Source: Phycisphaerae bacterium (lineage in GTDB: Bacteria; Planctomycetota; Phycisphaerae; UBA1845). From it: DNA of 64,000 nucleotides. The stretch covers positions 1-64,000 of the forward strand of contig JAJDEB010000034.1 in assembly GCA_029260015.1 (NCBI GenBank), written 5' to 3'. The notes beneath the pieces are model-generated. The model did no database searches. It saw only the letters and a list, made by a program, of their open reading frames with translations, and had not been told where the DNA came from. Positions 36,200-45,010 of the stretch are shown here, piece by piece. Numbering within the stretch: the stretch's first letter is position 1; each line of letters starts with the position of its first letter. The position numbers and the translations under genes are program-made.

Positions 36200-36592
36200 A
36201 TCGGTCGGCGCGCCTGCCGGTGTCAGCACCGCGACAATGATAACGCCTGCAAGAATCATGGCGACACCGACCCATTGCCCGGGCGTCAATTTTTCCTGGA
36301 GGCTTGGCAGAAAGTAGGCGGCGACAGAGATGATCGCATATCCACCACCGACCATGATCGGATAAGCGATACTGATTTGCAGCGTCTTGGACTGCAAGGC
36401 AAACATATAGAGAAACGCGTTGCAGGCGAAGCAGGTCAGTCCGATTATCAGAACCGGTGAGCTGAGGATCGTTCGAATGGCTCCGCTCGCACCATTATCG
36501 CCTAGCCCGCCGCCTTGCGTTCCGACCTTCATCGAAAGGTTGGCGATGGCATTGAGAACGAGAGCGGCACATAGGGCAATGATATACTTCAT
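36182..36592 (-). CDS. Small multidrug resistance (SMR/EamA-like) four-helix transporter
   Basis: A 136-residue protein with four hydrophobic helices, including LQISIAYPIMVGGGYAIISV and the C-terminal WVGVAMILAGVIIVAVL, like small multidrug resistance or half-size EamA transporters. The active-site Glu expected in the first helix of EmrE-type exporters is not obvious: the first helix carries ALCAALVLNAIANLSMKVG, with Asn instead. Substrate unknown. ATG 36592 is set by GGAGG five bases upstream. Its last codons overlap the end of the convergent DUF89 gene. Confidence 0.7.
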   Translation of the reverse strand: MKYIIALCAALVLNAIANLSMKVGTQGGGLGDNGASGAIRTILSSPVLIIGLTCFACNAFLYMFALQSKTLQISIAYPIMVGGGYAIISVAAYFLPSLQEKLTPGQWVGVAMILAGVIIVAVLTPAGAPTDSVGGR

Positions 36593-36779
36593 GGGTTCCT
36601 CCAAGGCGTTTGGGACGAATCCGAAACCTTGCGTATCACAATATTTATGTCGCTGCAAGCGGGTCCATGATCCTTCGATCGGCAACCTCTCGCCGCGATT
36701 TTGACAATCATTCGTCAGAAGCGTCAAATAAATTCCGGTTGGCTGTTGAGCGCCTGATTGGTTGGAGATTCATTTAACG

Positions 36780-37793
36780 ATGGCTCGTATTCTGGGAATC
36801 GAAAGTTCGTGTGACGAAACGGCTGCCGCAGTCGTTGTGGGCGGTCATGAAGTTCAAAGCAACGTCGTCGCATCGCAGGTAGATTTGCACCGCAAGTATG
36901 GCGGGGTCGTGCCGGAGATTGCGTCCCGGGCTCACATCGAATGCATCCACAACGTGGTACGCATGGCCCTGACCGAAGCCGATTGCAGTCACGCAGACAT
37001 TGACGCGATTGCGTACACCAGTCGTCCGGGGCTGGTCGGGTCGCTGTTGATCGGGGCGACGGCGGCGAAGACTTTGGGATGGGCGTGGCAGAAACCGTTG
37101 ATCGCGGTAAATCACGTTGAGGCGCACGCGGTCAGCGCTGCCATCGATGCAGAGTCCGCACCCTGGCCAGCCGTTGCACTGGTGGTTTCGGGCGGGCATA
37201 CATCTCTCTATCTTGTCGAAGGTTTCGACGCGATCCGCCTACTGGGTTCCACGATTGACGACGCTGCCGGTGAAGCGTTTGACAAGGTCGCAACGATGCT
37301 CGGATTGGGTTACCCGGGTGGACCCGTCATCGATCGCGTGTCGGAATCGGGTGACGCCAAAGCCCACGCGTTTCCGCGCACCTTGCTTTCGCGCGATTCG
37401 CTGGATTTTTCGTTTTCCGGAATCAAGACTGCCGTTCGGTACAAGATTCATGGCACCGGTCAAACGACCGGTGGGTTGGAGCAACTGAGCGAATCGGATA
37501 TCGCAGATATCGCGGCGTCATTTCAACAAGCTGTGGTCGATGTACTCGTCAAAAAGACAATGCGGGCGGTGGCTCAGACCGGTGCCCCCAACGTCGTGCT
37601 GGGTGGTGGGGTGGCAGCCAACCGAGCCCTTCGCAAGTCACTGGAGGCAGAGTGCCAAAAGCGCAACCTCGGTTTCTTTGCCCCGAAGATGGCCTACTGT
37701 GTTGACAACGCGGCGATGATTGCGGCGATGGGGTTTCATATGTTTGAAGGCGGGAACGCGGCTACGCTTGATCATGATGTGTGCGCTCGCTGA
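36780..37793 (+). CDS. tsaD: tRNA N6-adenosine threonylcarbamoyltransferase TsaD
   Basis: A 337-residue TsaD (Kae1/Gcp). It transfers the threonylcarbamoyl group to A37 of ANN-decoding tRNAs, together with TsaB and TsaE, neither of which is in this window. It starts MARILGIESSCDETAAAVV. The metal-binding HVEAH motif, the family block SGGHTSLYLVEGFD, GEAFDKVATMLGLGYPGGP and GGGVAANRALR are intact. ATG 36780 is the canonical N-terminus; GGAG lies 12 bases upstream, rather far. A REP-like copy follows before larB. Confidence 0.97.
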   Translation: MARILGIESSCDETAAAVVVGGHEVQSNVVASQVDLHRKYGGVVPEIASRAHIECIHNVVRMALTEADCSHADIDAIAYTSRPGLVGSLLIGATAAKTLGWAWQKPLIAVNHVEAHAVSAAIDAESAPWPAVALVVSGGHTSLYLVEGFDAIRLLGSTIDDAAGEAFDKVATMLGLGYPGGPVIDRVSESGDAKAHAFPRTLLSRDSLDFSFSGIKTAVRYKIHGTGQTTGGLEQLSESDIADIAASFQQAVVDVLVKKTMRAVAQTGAPNVVLGGGVAANRALRKSLEAECQKRNLGFFAPKMAYCVDNAAMIAAMGFHMFEGGNAATLDHDVCAR

Positions 37794-37825
37794 CGGAGTG
37801 ATTGATCCTTGCGCAAGTGCTATTT

Positions 37826-37887
37826 TAGGCCCACGCGCTCTACCTCGCTCGTTCTGGACTCCCGCATGCGCGGGAGTGACGAACCAC
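37826..37887 (-). repeat. REP-like element, shortened copy C (inverted)
   Basis: Read on the minus strand it has GGTTCGTCACTCCCGCGCAT with the matching right arm, CCAGAACGAGCGAG, and then directly CGCGTGGGCCTA, the far end of copy A. The second palindrome has been lost. It lies between tsaD and larB. Confidence 0.7.
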
Positions 37888-37946
37888 CAGACATCAAGTC
37901 GGGTTGAATTGTTGATGCCCTAGTCCCGACCCCATACACTCCTAAC

Positions 37947-38747
37947 ATGAATGAAGACGTGATTCGAGGGTTGTTGCAAAGCGTTCAGAAGGGCGAGTTG
38001 CCCGTCGCCGATGCCGTCGAGCGCCTGCGCACGCTCCCTTTTGAAGACATGGGTTTTGCCACGATTGACCACCACCGCGACCTGAGATGCGGTGTGGGGG
38101 AAGTCATTTTCTGCCAGGGCAAAACGCCTGAGCAGATCAAAGCGATCTTTTCTGTTTGTGCGAATCGCGGAGGCAATGTATTAGCCACTCGCGCTTCCCA
38201 GAACGACGCCCAAGCCGTCCTCGACGAATACCCCAACGCAATATACGACGAACTCGGTCGAACCATCGCACTGAGACAAGTTGAACCAGTTTGGTCGGAA
38301 TCGGAAGTCACTATCATAACAGCCGGTACAAGCGACTTGCCCGTGGCCCACGAAGCCCGCAACACGGCTGAACATCTCGACCAGCGCACCCGGTTGATTA
38401 CCGATGTCGGAGTCGCGGGCCTCCATCGTTTGCTCGCCCATCATAACGAGATCATGGAAGCGAATGTCATTGTTGTGGTAGCGGGGATGGAAGGGGCGCT
38501 CGCATCTGTGGTGGGTGGGTTGGTCAGTTGTCCGGTGATCGCCGTACCGACCAGCGTTGGATACGGAGCGAGTTTCGGCGGGTTAGCGGCGCTTCTGGCA
38601 ATGCTGAATTCGTGTGCGGCTGGCGTGACTGTGGTCAACATCGACAACGGATTCTCAGCCGGATACTCCGCGGCGATGATCAATCGCCGGATCGTGAATT
38701 CAAGAAAACAACAAGGCGATGCGCCCGCTGGTGGAGAGAGCACTTGA
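37947..38747 (+). CDS. larB: LarB, nickel-pincer nucleotide cofactor carboxylase (PurE-like)
   Basis: A 266-residue protein. LarB carboxylates and hydrolyses nicotinic acid adenine dinucleotide in the first step to the nickel-pincer cofactor. The PurE-like core shows TAGTSDLPVAHEARNTAEHL, DVGVAGLHR, VVAGMEGALASVVGGLVSCP and the closing VNIDNGFSAGY. The N-terminal helical region (VIRGLLQSVQKGELPVADAV) is typical. larC and larE are not adjacent. Its stop overlaps the TTG start of nnrD (TTGA), so translation is coupled. Confidence 0.92.
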   Translation: MNEDVIRGLLQSVQKGELPVADAVERLRTLPFEDMGFATIDHHRDLRCGVGEVIFCQGKTPEQIKAIFSVCANRGGNVLATRASQNDAQAVLDEYPNAIYDELGRTIALRQVEPVWSESEVTIITAGTSDLPVAHEARNTAEHLDQRTRLITDVGVAGLHRLLAHHNEIMEANVIVVVAGMEGALASVVGGLVSCPVIAVPTSVGYGASFGGLAALLAMLNSCAAGVTVVNIDNGFSAGYSAAMINRRIVNSRKQQGDAPAGGEST

Positions 38748-39610
38748 GTGCGCTGCCAACAACAAGCATCCCCAAGGTTCCGCAACGATCTGCGGATTGT
38801 CATAAAGGAGACGTCGGGCGAATCGTTGTGTTCGGCGGCTCGTGGGGCGAGGTCGGTATGGTTGGTGCCCCGGCGCTGACTGCCAACGCGGCGCTTCGCA
38901 GTGGGGCGGGGCTCGTTCGGATCGTCACGGAAAGCGGTGCGATGTCGGCGGTGGCGACATTGTCGCCGTGCGCGACAACGCGTCTCTTGGAACCGGCTGC
39001 GGATCTTGCCAAATTGGCCGTCGAATTCGGCGCAAATGTCGTCGCCATTGGCCCCGGATTGGGGCAATCTGTTAAGCCTGATCAAATCCTCTCGCTTCTC
39101 GAAACGTTCAGCGGCGGGATTGTTGTCGATGCGGATGCCTTAAACGCCCTCGCTTCGGTCGGCGAATGGAAAGCGCGTTGGCCCAAGAACGTTGTTCTCA
39201 CGCCGCACCCCGGCGAGTTTCGCAGACTCCTGGAGGGTTTCGACATGGCGGATTACTTCGATCGCGATCGACAGGACGCCGCCAACGCATTCGCGGTCCG
39301 CACGCAAACGACCGTTGTCTTAAAAGGGATGGGAACGGTGGTGAGCGACGGTGAGCAGTATTACGTCAATCAAACCGGCAACGCGGGGATGGCGACGGCT
39401 GGCACTGGCGATGTGCTGACTGGAATGATCGCCGCATTGATGGGCCAGGGAATGTCAGCAATGGACGCGGCGATTCTCGGCGTTTACGCACACGGTTTAG
39501 CCGGCGACGCCGCAGCAGCCCACCAAGGTCGTATATCCATGACGGCGAATGATCTGCTCGACGCACTTGCCGAAGTGTTTTCTGATCTGGAACACGAGAG
39601 TCAGCGCTAA
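38744..39610 (+). CDS. nnrD: ADP/ATP-dependent NAD(P)H-hydrate dehydratase
   Basis: A 288-residue ribokinase-like enzyme that repairs hydrated NAD(P)H. Seen are KGDVGRIVVFGGSWG, the APALTANAALRSGAGLV block, LTPHPGEFRRLL and the catalytic GTGDVLTGMIAALMGQG. The NnrE epimerase domain often fused at the N-terminus is absent. TTG at 38744 is the start: it overlaps the larB stop and has GGAGAG upstream; longer frames run deep into larB. Converges with trpB. Confidence 0.93.
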   Translation: MSALPTTSIPKVPQRSADCHKGDVGRIVVFGGSWGEVGMVGAPALTANAALRSGAGLVRIVTESGAMSAVATLSPCATTRLLEPAADLAKLAVEFGANVVAIGPGLGQSVKPDQILSLLETFSGGIVVDADALNALASVGEWKARWPKNVVLTPHPGEFRRLLEGFDMADYFDRDRQDAANAFAVRTQTTVVLKGMGTVVSDGEQYYVNQTGNAGMATAGTGDVLTGMIAALMGQGMSAMDAAILGVYAHGLAGDAAAAHQGRISMTANDLLDALAEVFSDLEHESQR

Positions 39611-39639
39611 GCTGCCAGCGATAAGATTGATATGTCGAA

Positions 39640-40851
39640 TCAGCCGATTTCGCGGCCCAGTACCCGCGCCGCTTCCATCACGTCTTTGTCGCCCCGCCCG
39701 GATAGGTTGATCACGAGAAGTTGGTCGTTTGTCATCTTCGGTGCAAGTTCCATGGCGCACGCAACTGCGTGAGCAGATTCGAGCGCGGGGATAATCCCTT
39801 CGGTTTCGCAAAGTGTGGTAAAGCCCTTAAGCGCCTGATCATCGTCTACGTTGGTGTATTCGACCCGGCCGATCGAGTGCCAATAGGCGTGCTCTGGACC
39901 GACGCCTGGATAATCCAGACCCGCCGACACTGAGTGAACCGGCATGGTCTGCCCATCGTCGTCCTGCAAGACGTATGTTTCCATTCCGTGCAACACGCCC
40001 ACGCGACCAGCCGACAAGGTGGCTGCATGAAGCCCTTTGCCCACACCAGCGCCACCCGCTTCCACACCCACCAGTTTGACTGATTTGTCATCGATGAGCG
40101 GGGCGAAGATTCCGGCTGCACTGCTTCCGCCCCCAACACATGCGACGACGCAATCGGGCAAACTTTGATATCGTTCGAGCATCTGGGCTCGAAGCTCGCG
40201 TCCGATGACCGATTGGAAATCACGCACCATCACCGGAAACGGATGGGGGCCCATCACGCTGCCAATGACATAGTGGGTTTCATCGCAAGTCGCCATCCAG
40301 TCACGCATTGCTGCGTTGATCGCATCTTTGAGCGTGCGCTGGCCCGATTCGACGGGTATGCATTTGGCACCGAGCAATTCCATCCGAAACACGTTTAGCT
40401 TCTGCCGGCGGACGTCTTCCGCTCCCATGTAGATTTCGCATTCGATGCCCAACCGAGCCGCCGCCGTCGCTGTTGCAACGCCATGCTGGCCGGCACCGGT
40501 CTCCGCGATAACGCGCTTTTTGCCCATCCGCTTTGCGAGCAGCAATTGACCGAGCGTGTTGTTGATCTTGTGAGCGCCGGTGTGATTGAGGTCTTCGCGC
40601 TTAAGCAGAATCTGAGCTCCGCCCAGGACATCAGTCAATCGTGGCGCGACGGTCAATGCGCTGGGGCGTCCTGCATACTCAATCAACAAGTGGTCGAATT
40701 CATCCCAAAACGATTGATCGCAACATACCTGTTTGTAGGCCTGCTCTAATTCCGAAACGGCACCCATTAGGGTTTCGGGAACATACTGCCCCCCGAATTC
40801 GCCAAACCGGCCGTGCTCATCAGGAACGTTCGATTTGCAAGGGCGGGCCAT
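39640..40851 (-). CDS. trpB: Tryptophan synthase beta chain
   Basis: A 403-residue TrpB that joins indole and serine using PLP. PLP lysine K95 lies in [36 protein letters not shown] and the C-terminal [11 protein letters not shown] are intact. ATG 40851 is chosen ([20 protein letters not shown]) with GGCGG just upstream; a longer TTG start exists at 40890. No trpA or other trp gene is adjacent. It is on the same strand and about 1.4 kb downstream of the tryptophan-degradation operon, separated from it by a haem-motif protein gene. Confidence 0.96.
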   Translation of the reverse strand: MARPCKSNVPDEHGRFGEFGGQYVPETLMGAVSELEQAYKQVCCDQSFWDEFDHLLIEYAGRPSALTVAPRLTDVLGGAQILLKREDLNHTGAHKINNTLGQLLLAKRMGKKRVIAETGAGQHGVATATAAARLGIECEIYMGAEDVRRQKLNVFRMELLGAKCIPVESGQRTLKDAINAAMRDWMATCDETHYVIGSVMGPHPFPVMVRDFQSVIGRELRAQMLERYQSLPDCVVACVGGGSSAAGIFAPLIDDKSVKLVGVEAGGAGVGKGLHAATLSAGRVGVLHGMETYVLQDDDGQTMPVHSVSAGLDYPGVGPEHAYWHSIGRVEYTNVDDDQALKGFTTLCETEGIIPALESAHAVACAMELAPKMTNDQLLVINLSGRGDKDVMEAARVLGREIG

Positions 40852-40949
40852 TCGACCGCCTGATTCTGATGAAAGATTTGATGATGACAAGAATTCGCCT
40901 GCTTTCGACTGACTCTAATTGGCGCCGGATTCGTCTGATTTAAAGCGGC

Positions 40950-42044
40950 TCAGGGTTTTGTACCCGTGGCGGAATTCGCGGGCTCATCAAGTGAGAATCC
41001 ATAGTCCGGTTGGGTGACATCGAGACTTGCGAGCCAACTCAGCAGATTGCGATACTTAATATTCTGCGGATTCGTAAAAACGACATCGACCGGTGTTGGG
41101 TGAGCGCTGCCCGGTCCGGTGGTTTCAGGCTGGCCAAAGATAAGAACCAAACTGCGATTCGGTGTGTCACGGTTGATTAAACGCTCGCCGTTTTTTTCGT
41201 ATTCATTGAGCGCCAAATAATTCGCATAGTGCATCTTGTCGGTCATGATGCGTTCGTTGAAAAGGATGAATTCGCCAGCATTTTGGCCGCCGTGGCATCG
41301 CGCCGTTGCACACGAATTCAAGATCACGCCCGATACGCGCGGATTCTTGAAATCGCGAAACAGCGCGGGATCGTCTTCAATGACAATGTCGTCTGAAAAC
41401 TCATCGACAAACGTCGTCTCGTCGATGCTTGCCCGCTGCCATTCTTTTACCTTGCTGAGCATGTATTGGCCTTTGCGGGCAGCCGGTCTGAGGCGGTTGA
41501 ATCCCGCCCGATCTTTCGGCCCGAGATTTTCACGCATCGCCAGATAGTTCCAGAAACGATCCAACACCTTGTTCTTAAAATCCACCGGTACGCGCTCCGG
41601 TCGATCCAATGCCAACTCGTTGCGTCGAAGAATCTGAATTTCTTCATTCGTCAGTTCGCGAATCGGTTCGCCGCTCTTGATGTGTCCGGTTCCTCCGGAG
41701 TTTTGTGGGTCGGGTGTGTTCGGGTCGTTGTTACCCTTGCTGCCCAAGTTGCTCTTGGCCAACTCAAGATACACTTTGGCCATCGCATGATCAGGTTCAA
41801 GTCGCAAGACATAGTTGCACTGTTTATCCAACAGTTCCCACGCTTTTTCCTCCCGACACCACTTCGCTAGATTCATGTGCCCGTCAATGTCAGAAGGGTC
41901 GAGCGCTTGAAATTGGCGCCGATACGCCAACTCGTCGTCAGCAAACGCAGAAGGGATGAGCGCGAGCGTTACCATCGACACCGCTACGACGCATAGTGCT
42001 TTGATGGCGACATGGGCTAGCAGTTTGGCTTGTTTATTTCTCAT
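40950..42044 (-). CDS. Secreted protein with CX4CH haem-like motif
   Basis: A 364-residue protein of a type common in planctomycetes but without a named function. A signal peptide ends at SAFA-DDE. A TPR-like segment follows (about 45-105, GHMNLAKWCREEKAWELLDK), then a charged helical middle. A single site SCATARCHGG near residue 250 has four residues between the cysteines and CH, a CX4CH arrangement, before a strand-rich C-terminus. This could bind haem c or resemble the planctomycete cytochrome-like domains. ATG 42044 follows GGAG by about nine bases. No terminator was seen between it and kynB upstream. Confidence 0.65.
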   Translation of the reverse strand: MRNKQAKLLAHVAIKALCVVAVSMVTLALIPSAFADDELAYRRQFQALDPSDIDGHMNLAKWCREEKAWELLDKQCNYVLRLEPDHAMAKVYLELAKSNLGSKGNNDPNTPDPQNSGGTGHIKSGEPIRELTNEEIQILRRNELALDRPERVPVDFKNKVLDRFWNYLAMRENLGPKDRAGFNRLRPAARKGQYMLSKVKEWQRASIDETTFVDEFSDDIVIEDDPALFRDFKNPRVSGVILNSCATARCHGGQNAGEFILFNERIMTDKMHYANYLALNEYEKNGERLINRDTPNRSLVLIFGQPETTGPGSAHPTPVDVVFTNPQNIKYRNLLSWLASLDVTQPDYGFSLDEPANSATGTKP

Positions 42045-42217
42045 CGTTGCTACTCCGTTTGCAACGTCACAGGATCGTTCGCATATTTTGAATCGGAAAT
42101 CTAACTTCAATACTATATGAGGCACTGAAGTTCGCTTCAACAAAACTGCAAAACTTGCTTCAGTCAGACCTTTATTTGTGCAGTCTGTGATTCGTAATAT
42201 CTGGGAATTGCAAAGTT

Positions 42218-42838
42218 TCAGGTCAATGTACGCAGAATCGCCCGTACCGGACTCGCATCGAATCCCACGAGTTTGAGCGGCAGAGCGATGAGCTCATACA
42301 CGCCGGCAGGCACATCGGCGAGGCGCAATCCCTCGATGATGCAAATGTTATTTCGCAGGCAGGCCTGATGGGCGGGCAGGTCTTTGGATGAAAACAAATC
42401 AACGCTGGGTGTATCGACCCCGATGAGTTGCACGCCACGTCGGCCCAACTCTTCGACGAGACTTGGCTCCAGCGCCGCAAAATCTTCGTTGAAATGATTG
42501 GGATCGGGATGCGTTCCCGTCGCTAGCAGGACTCGAGAAGCATCGAGCTTATCCGGAAGAATGTCCGCACTGATCCGCGTATTGCGCTTGACTGCAACAC
42601 GGATCACCTGGCACGGTCCGAGATACGGTTCCAGAGGGCGCTGATCAATTGACGGCGCGATCGTCCCGTAGTGGCTGGGGGCGTCAGCGTGCGTGCCGAG
42701 ATGCACGGTCGCCCGAAGCGTCGAGAGGGTTAGGTTGTCTCCGTCGGCCATATCCAGGAGGACTTCGCGCGAAGCGGGTGTGTCGCCGGGCCACACCGCG
42801 AGTTGTTCGGAGATGTCAGGTGAAAGGTCGTAGATCAT
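42218..42838 (-). CDS. kynB: Kynurenine formamidase
   Basis: A 206-residue cyclase-family enzyme that hydrolyses N-formylkynurenine to kynurenine. The metal-binding signature HLGTHADAPSHY is intact, and GVDTPSVD and the C-terminal PAGVYELIALPLKLVG complete the family pattern. ATG at 42838 (MIYDLSPDIS) is the natural start, 20 bases after the kynA stop; a longer frame would run into kynA. It is the last gene of the kynurenine operon. Confidence 0.93.
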   Translation of the reverse strand: MIYDLSPDISEQLAVWPGDTPASREVLLDMADGDNLTLSTLRATVHLGTHADAPSHYGTIAPSIDQRPLEPYLGPCQVIRVAVKRNTRISADILPDKLDASRVLLATGTHPDPNHFNEDFAALEPSLVEELGRRGVQLIGVDTPSVDLFSSKDLPAHQACLRNNICIIEGLRLADVPAGVYELIALPLKLVGFDASPVRAILRTLT

Positions 42839-42858
42839 GATCGCATCGCAGAAGGAAT

Positions 42859-43641
42859 CTAGAACTCGTGGCGGACCGCCCAAAGGTCGGGGAAAATCGC
42901 CTTGAAGAGCGATTGCTTCAAGAACGCCACGCCCAGCGAACCGCCGGTGCCTTGTTTGTTGCCGATTGTGCGTTCGACCATTTTGACATGGCGATAACGC
43001 CACTCTTGCTGGCCCTCATCGTAATCGACCATCTGTTCAAAAAGAATCGCGAGTTGTGGTTGTTCGCGATAGAGTCGAAGGATGCCTTTTTGAATGGTTT
43101 CATTGGGTTCGGTTGGCTGTGTCAAATCGCGGTTTTTCAATTCTGAGGGAGTATCCACTCCGTGGTGCGTGAGGAATTCGTAGAAGCAGTCAACGACTGT
43201 CTTTTCGTTGAGCCGAGAGACGAGTTTTGCGCGGCTTGGCGATTCTTCAGGCACGAACTCGATCGTTTTGGCCCGCTTATAACCTAGTACGAATTCCATT
43301 TCTCGAAACTGCGCGGACTGAAAACCGGACGCTTCTTCAAGGCGATCGCGAAAACTAGCAAACGACATTGGCGTCATTGTTTCAAGGATATCCAACTGCG
43401 AAACCAGCGTCTTCATGATCGTGCGCGTGCGCGAAAGTCGGTGAATCGCACCGTACAGGTCGTTGTTCGAGAATTCTGTTTTGAGGCGATCGAACTCGTG
43501 GAGCAGTTGTTTGAACCACAATTCATAGACTTGGTGAATGATGATGAAAAGCGTCTCATCGTGTTCCTGTGGATCGGAGCGCACCTGCTGCAACGCAAGA
43601 AGTTGATCGACTTTAAGATATTCTGCGTAGTTCATGGGCAT
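42859..43641 (-). CDS. kynA: Tryptophan 2,3-dioxygenase
   Basis: A ~260-residue haem dioxygenase that opens the indole ring of tryptophan to N-formylkynurenine. Recognised by YLKVDQLLALQ, DETLFIIIHQVYELWFKQLLHE with the active-site His and Arg/Phe region, SFASFRDRLEEASGFQSAQFRE, and the haem-ligand segment WRYRHVKMVERTIGNKQGTGGS. ATG 43641 or 43635 are both possible; the first lies seven bases after the kmo stop. Fourth gene of the operon. Confidence 0.96.
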   Translation of the reverse strand: MPMNYAEYLKVDQLLALQQVRSDPQEHDETLFIIIHQVYELWFKQLLHEFDRLKTEFSNNDLYGAIHRLSRTRTIMKTLVSQLDILETMTPMSFASFRDRLEEASGFQSAQFREMEFVLGYKRAKTIEFVPEESPSRAKLVSRLNEKTVVDCFYEFLTHHGVDTPSELKNRDLTQPTEPNETIQKGILRLYREQPQLAILFEQMVDYDEGQQEWRYRHVKMVERTIGNKQGTGGSLGVAFLKQSLFKAIFPDLWAVRHEF

Positions 43642-43648
43642 GGCAAAT

Positions 43649-45010
43649 TTATCCAATCGTCGCGATCCAGATGATTAGCGTAATCACTGCGCCAGCGGCT
43701 GCAAGGGCGAACCGTCGAACGAAACGCCACTGCCGATTGGCCCGGTCGAGTGCGTCGCGATACGGAATACATGAGAATGATACCATCGAGTACAGCGGGA
43801 GGAATGCCTTTGGAAATAATCGGTGCAGCGTTTGTTCCAGCTTTTTCTTGAGCAGAAACAACTTTGATCCGGTATGGTCGCGCATCTCTACGAAGTTTGC
43901 CACCGCTAGGTCGGCGAGTGTGTCCGTGTGAACCTTCCGCCTTTCGAAGTATTCCCAAAGCGTATCGGTCGAGATATCATTTCCCCTATCGGCTTGTGCT
44001 ATCAACAAATCGCCAAGCATGGCACAATCACCGAAAGCTGCGTTTGCGCCCTGACCATAAAACGGCACGACGGCGTGAGCGGCATCGCCAAGAATTGCAA
44101 CCTTGTTTTCGTGGTACCACGGTGCGCAACGAATCGTGACCAGTGAACCGGTCGGGTTTGAAAAAAAGTCTTCGACAAGCGTCGGCATGATCTTCTTGGC
44201 GTCGGCAAACTGTTCTTCAAAAAAAGCGTTGACCTGCTCCTCATTGCCAAGCTTCGACAATGATGGCCCGCGTTCACTTTCGTAGGCCAGAAAGAGCGTG
44301 CACGTAAATGAACCGTCCAGGTTCGGCAGGGCGATCATCATGTACGACTGTCGCGGCCAGATGTGCAGCGCGTTGGGTTCGAGGGCGTGCGTCCCGTCTG
44401 GATTCGCAGGGATGCACAACTCCTTGTAACCGTGTCTCAAATACTCCTGGCTGTAATCAAAGCGGGCGAGTCGCTGCATTTTCTTGCGCACCGCAGAATA
44501 CGCGCCGTCGCATCCGATGACCAGCCCGCTTCGACTCTTCACCTTGCGATCGTTTGTCTGATCGATAAATGATGCGACACCGTTGTCGAAATCGGTGCCA
44601 ACGCACTTGTGACCGAAATTGAATTCAACGTTCTCGACTTCATCCGACGCTGCGATCAATGCCATGTTTAGCTCGCCCCGTGATACGGAATGAATAACGT
44701 CATCGGCGTGGGCGCTGTATGGCTGGAAGTGCAATTCGCCTTCGACCGAATGCATCATCCTCCCGCGCATCGGCGTGGACAGTTCCATGATTCGTTCGGT
44801 CAAGCCGATTTGTCCTAATGCGTGAAATCCACGCGCGGATAGCGCTAGGTTGATGGACTTGCCAGCTACCAAATCTTTGCCGCGCGGATCGGGTCGTGAT
44901 TCGTAGACGCTGACGTTGAACCCTGCTTTGCCCAATCGCGTCGCCAGTAGCGCCCCCGCTAGCCCGGCACCGACAATGGTGACGCGTTGACCGGTCCTCG
45001 TATCAGCCAT
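43649..45010 (-). CDS. kmo: Kynurenine 3-monooxygenase
   Basis: A 453-residue FAD-dependent aromatic hydroxylase. FAD-binding GAGLAG is at the N-terminus (VTIVGAGLAGALLATRLGKA), SINLALSARGFHALGQIGL follows, and the second FAD block is VAILGDAAHAVVPFYGQGANA. The C-terminus ends in a hydrophobic helix (VRRFALAAAGAVITLIIWIA), like the membrane anchor of eukaryotic KMO. ATG 45010 overlaps the kynU stop by eight bases and is preceded by GGAGG inside kynU, indicating translational coupling. Confidence 0.95.
   Translation of the reverse strand: MADTRTGQRVTIVGAGLAGALLATRLGKAGFNVSVYESRPDPRGKDLVAGKSINLALSARGFHALGQIGLTERIMELSTPMRGRMMHSVEGELHFQPYSAHADDVIHSVSRGELNMALIAASDEVENVEFNFGHKCVGTDFDNGVASFIDQTNDRKVKSRSGLVIGCDGAYSAVRKKMQRLARFDYSQEYLRHGYKELCIPANPDGTHALEPNALHIWPRQSYMMIALPNLDGSFTCTLFLAYESERGPSLSKLGNEEQVNAFFEEQFADAKKIMPTLVEDFFSNPTGSLVTIRCAPWYHENKVAILGDAAHAVVPFYGQGANAAFGDCAMLGDLLIAQADRGNDISTDTLWEYFERRKVHTDTLADLAVANFVEMRDHTGSKLFLLKKKLEQTLHRLFPKAFLPLYSMVSFSCIPYRDALDRANRQWRFVRRFALAAAGAVITLIIWIATIG

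Noticed and set aside
42122..42164. Inverted repeat ACTGAAG/CTTCAGT as terminator of the kynurenine operon
   Set aside because: Only 7 bp of stem with a long loop and no T-run on the minus strand.
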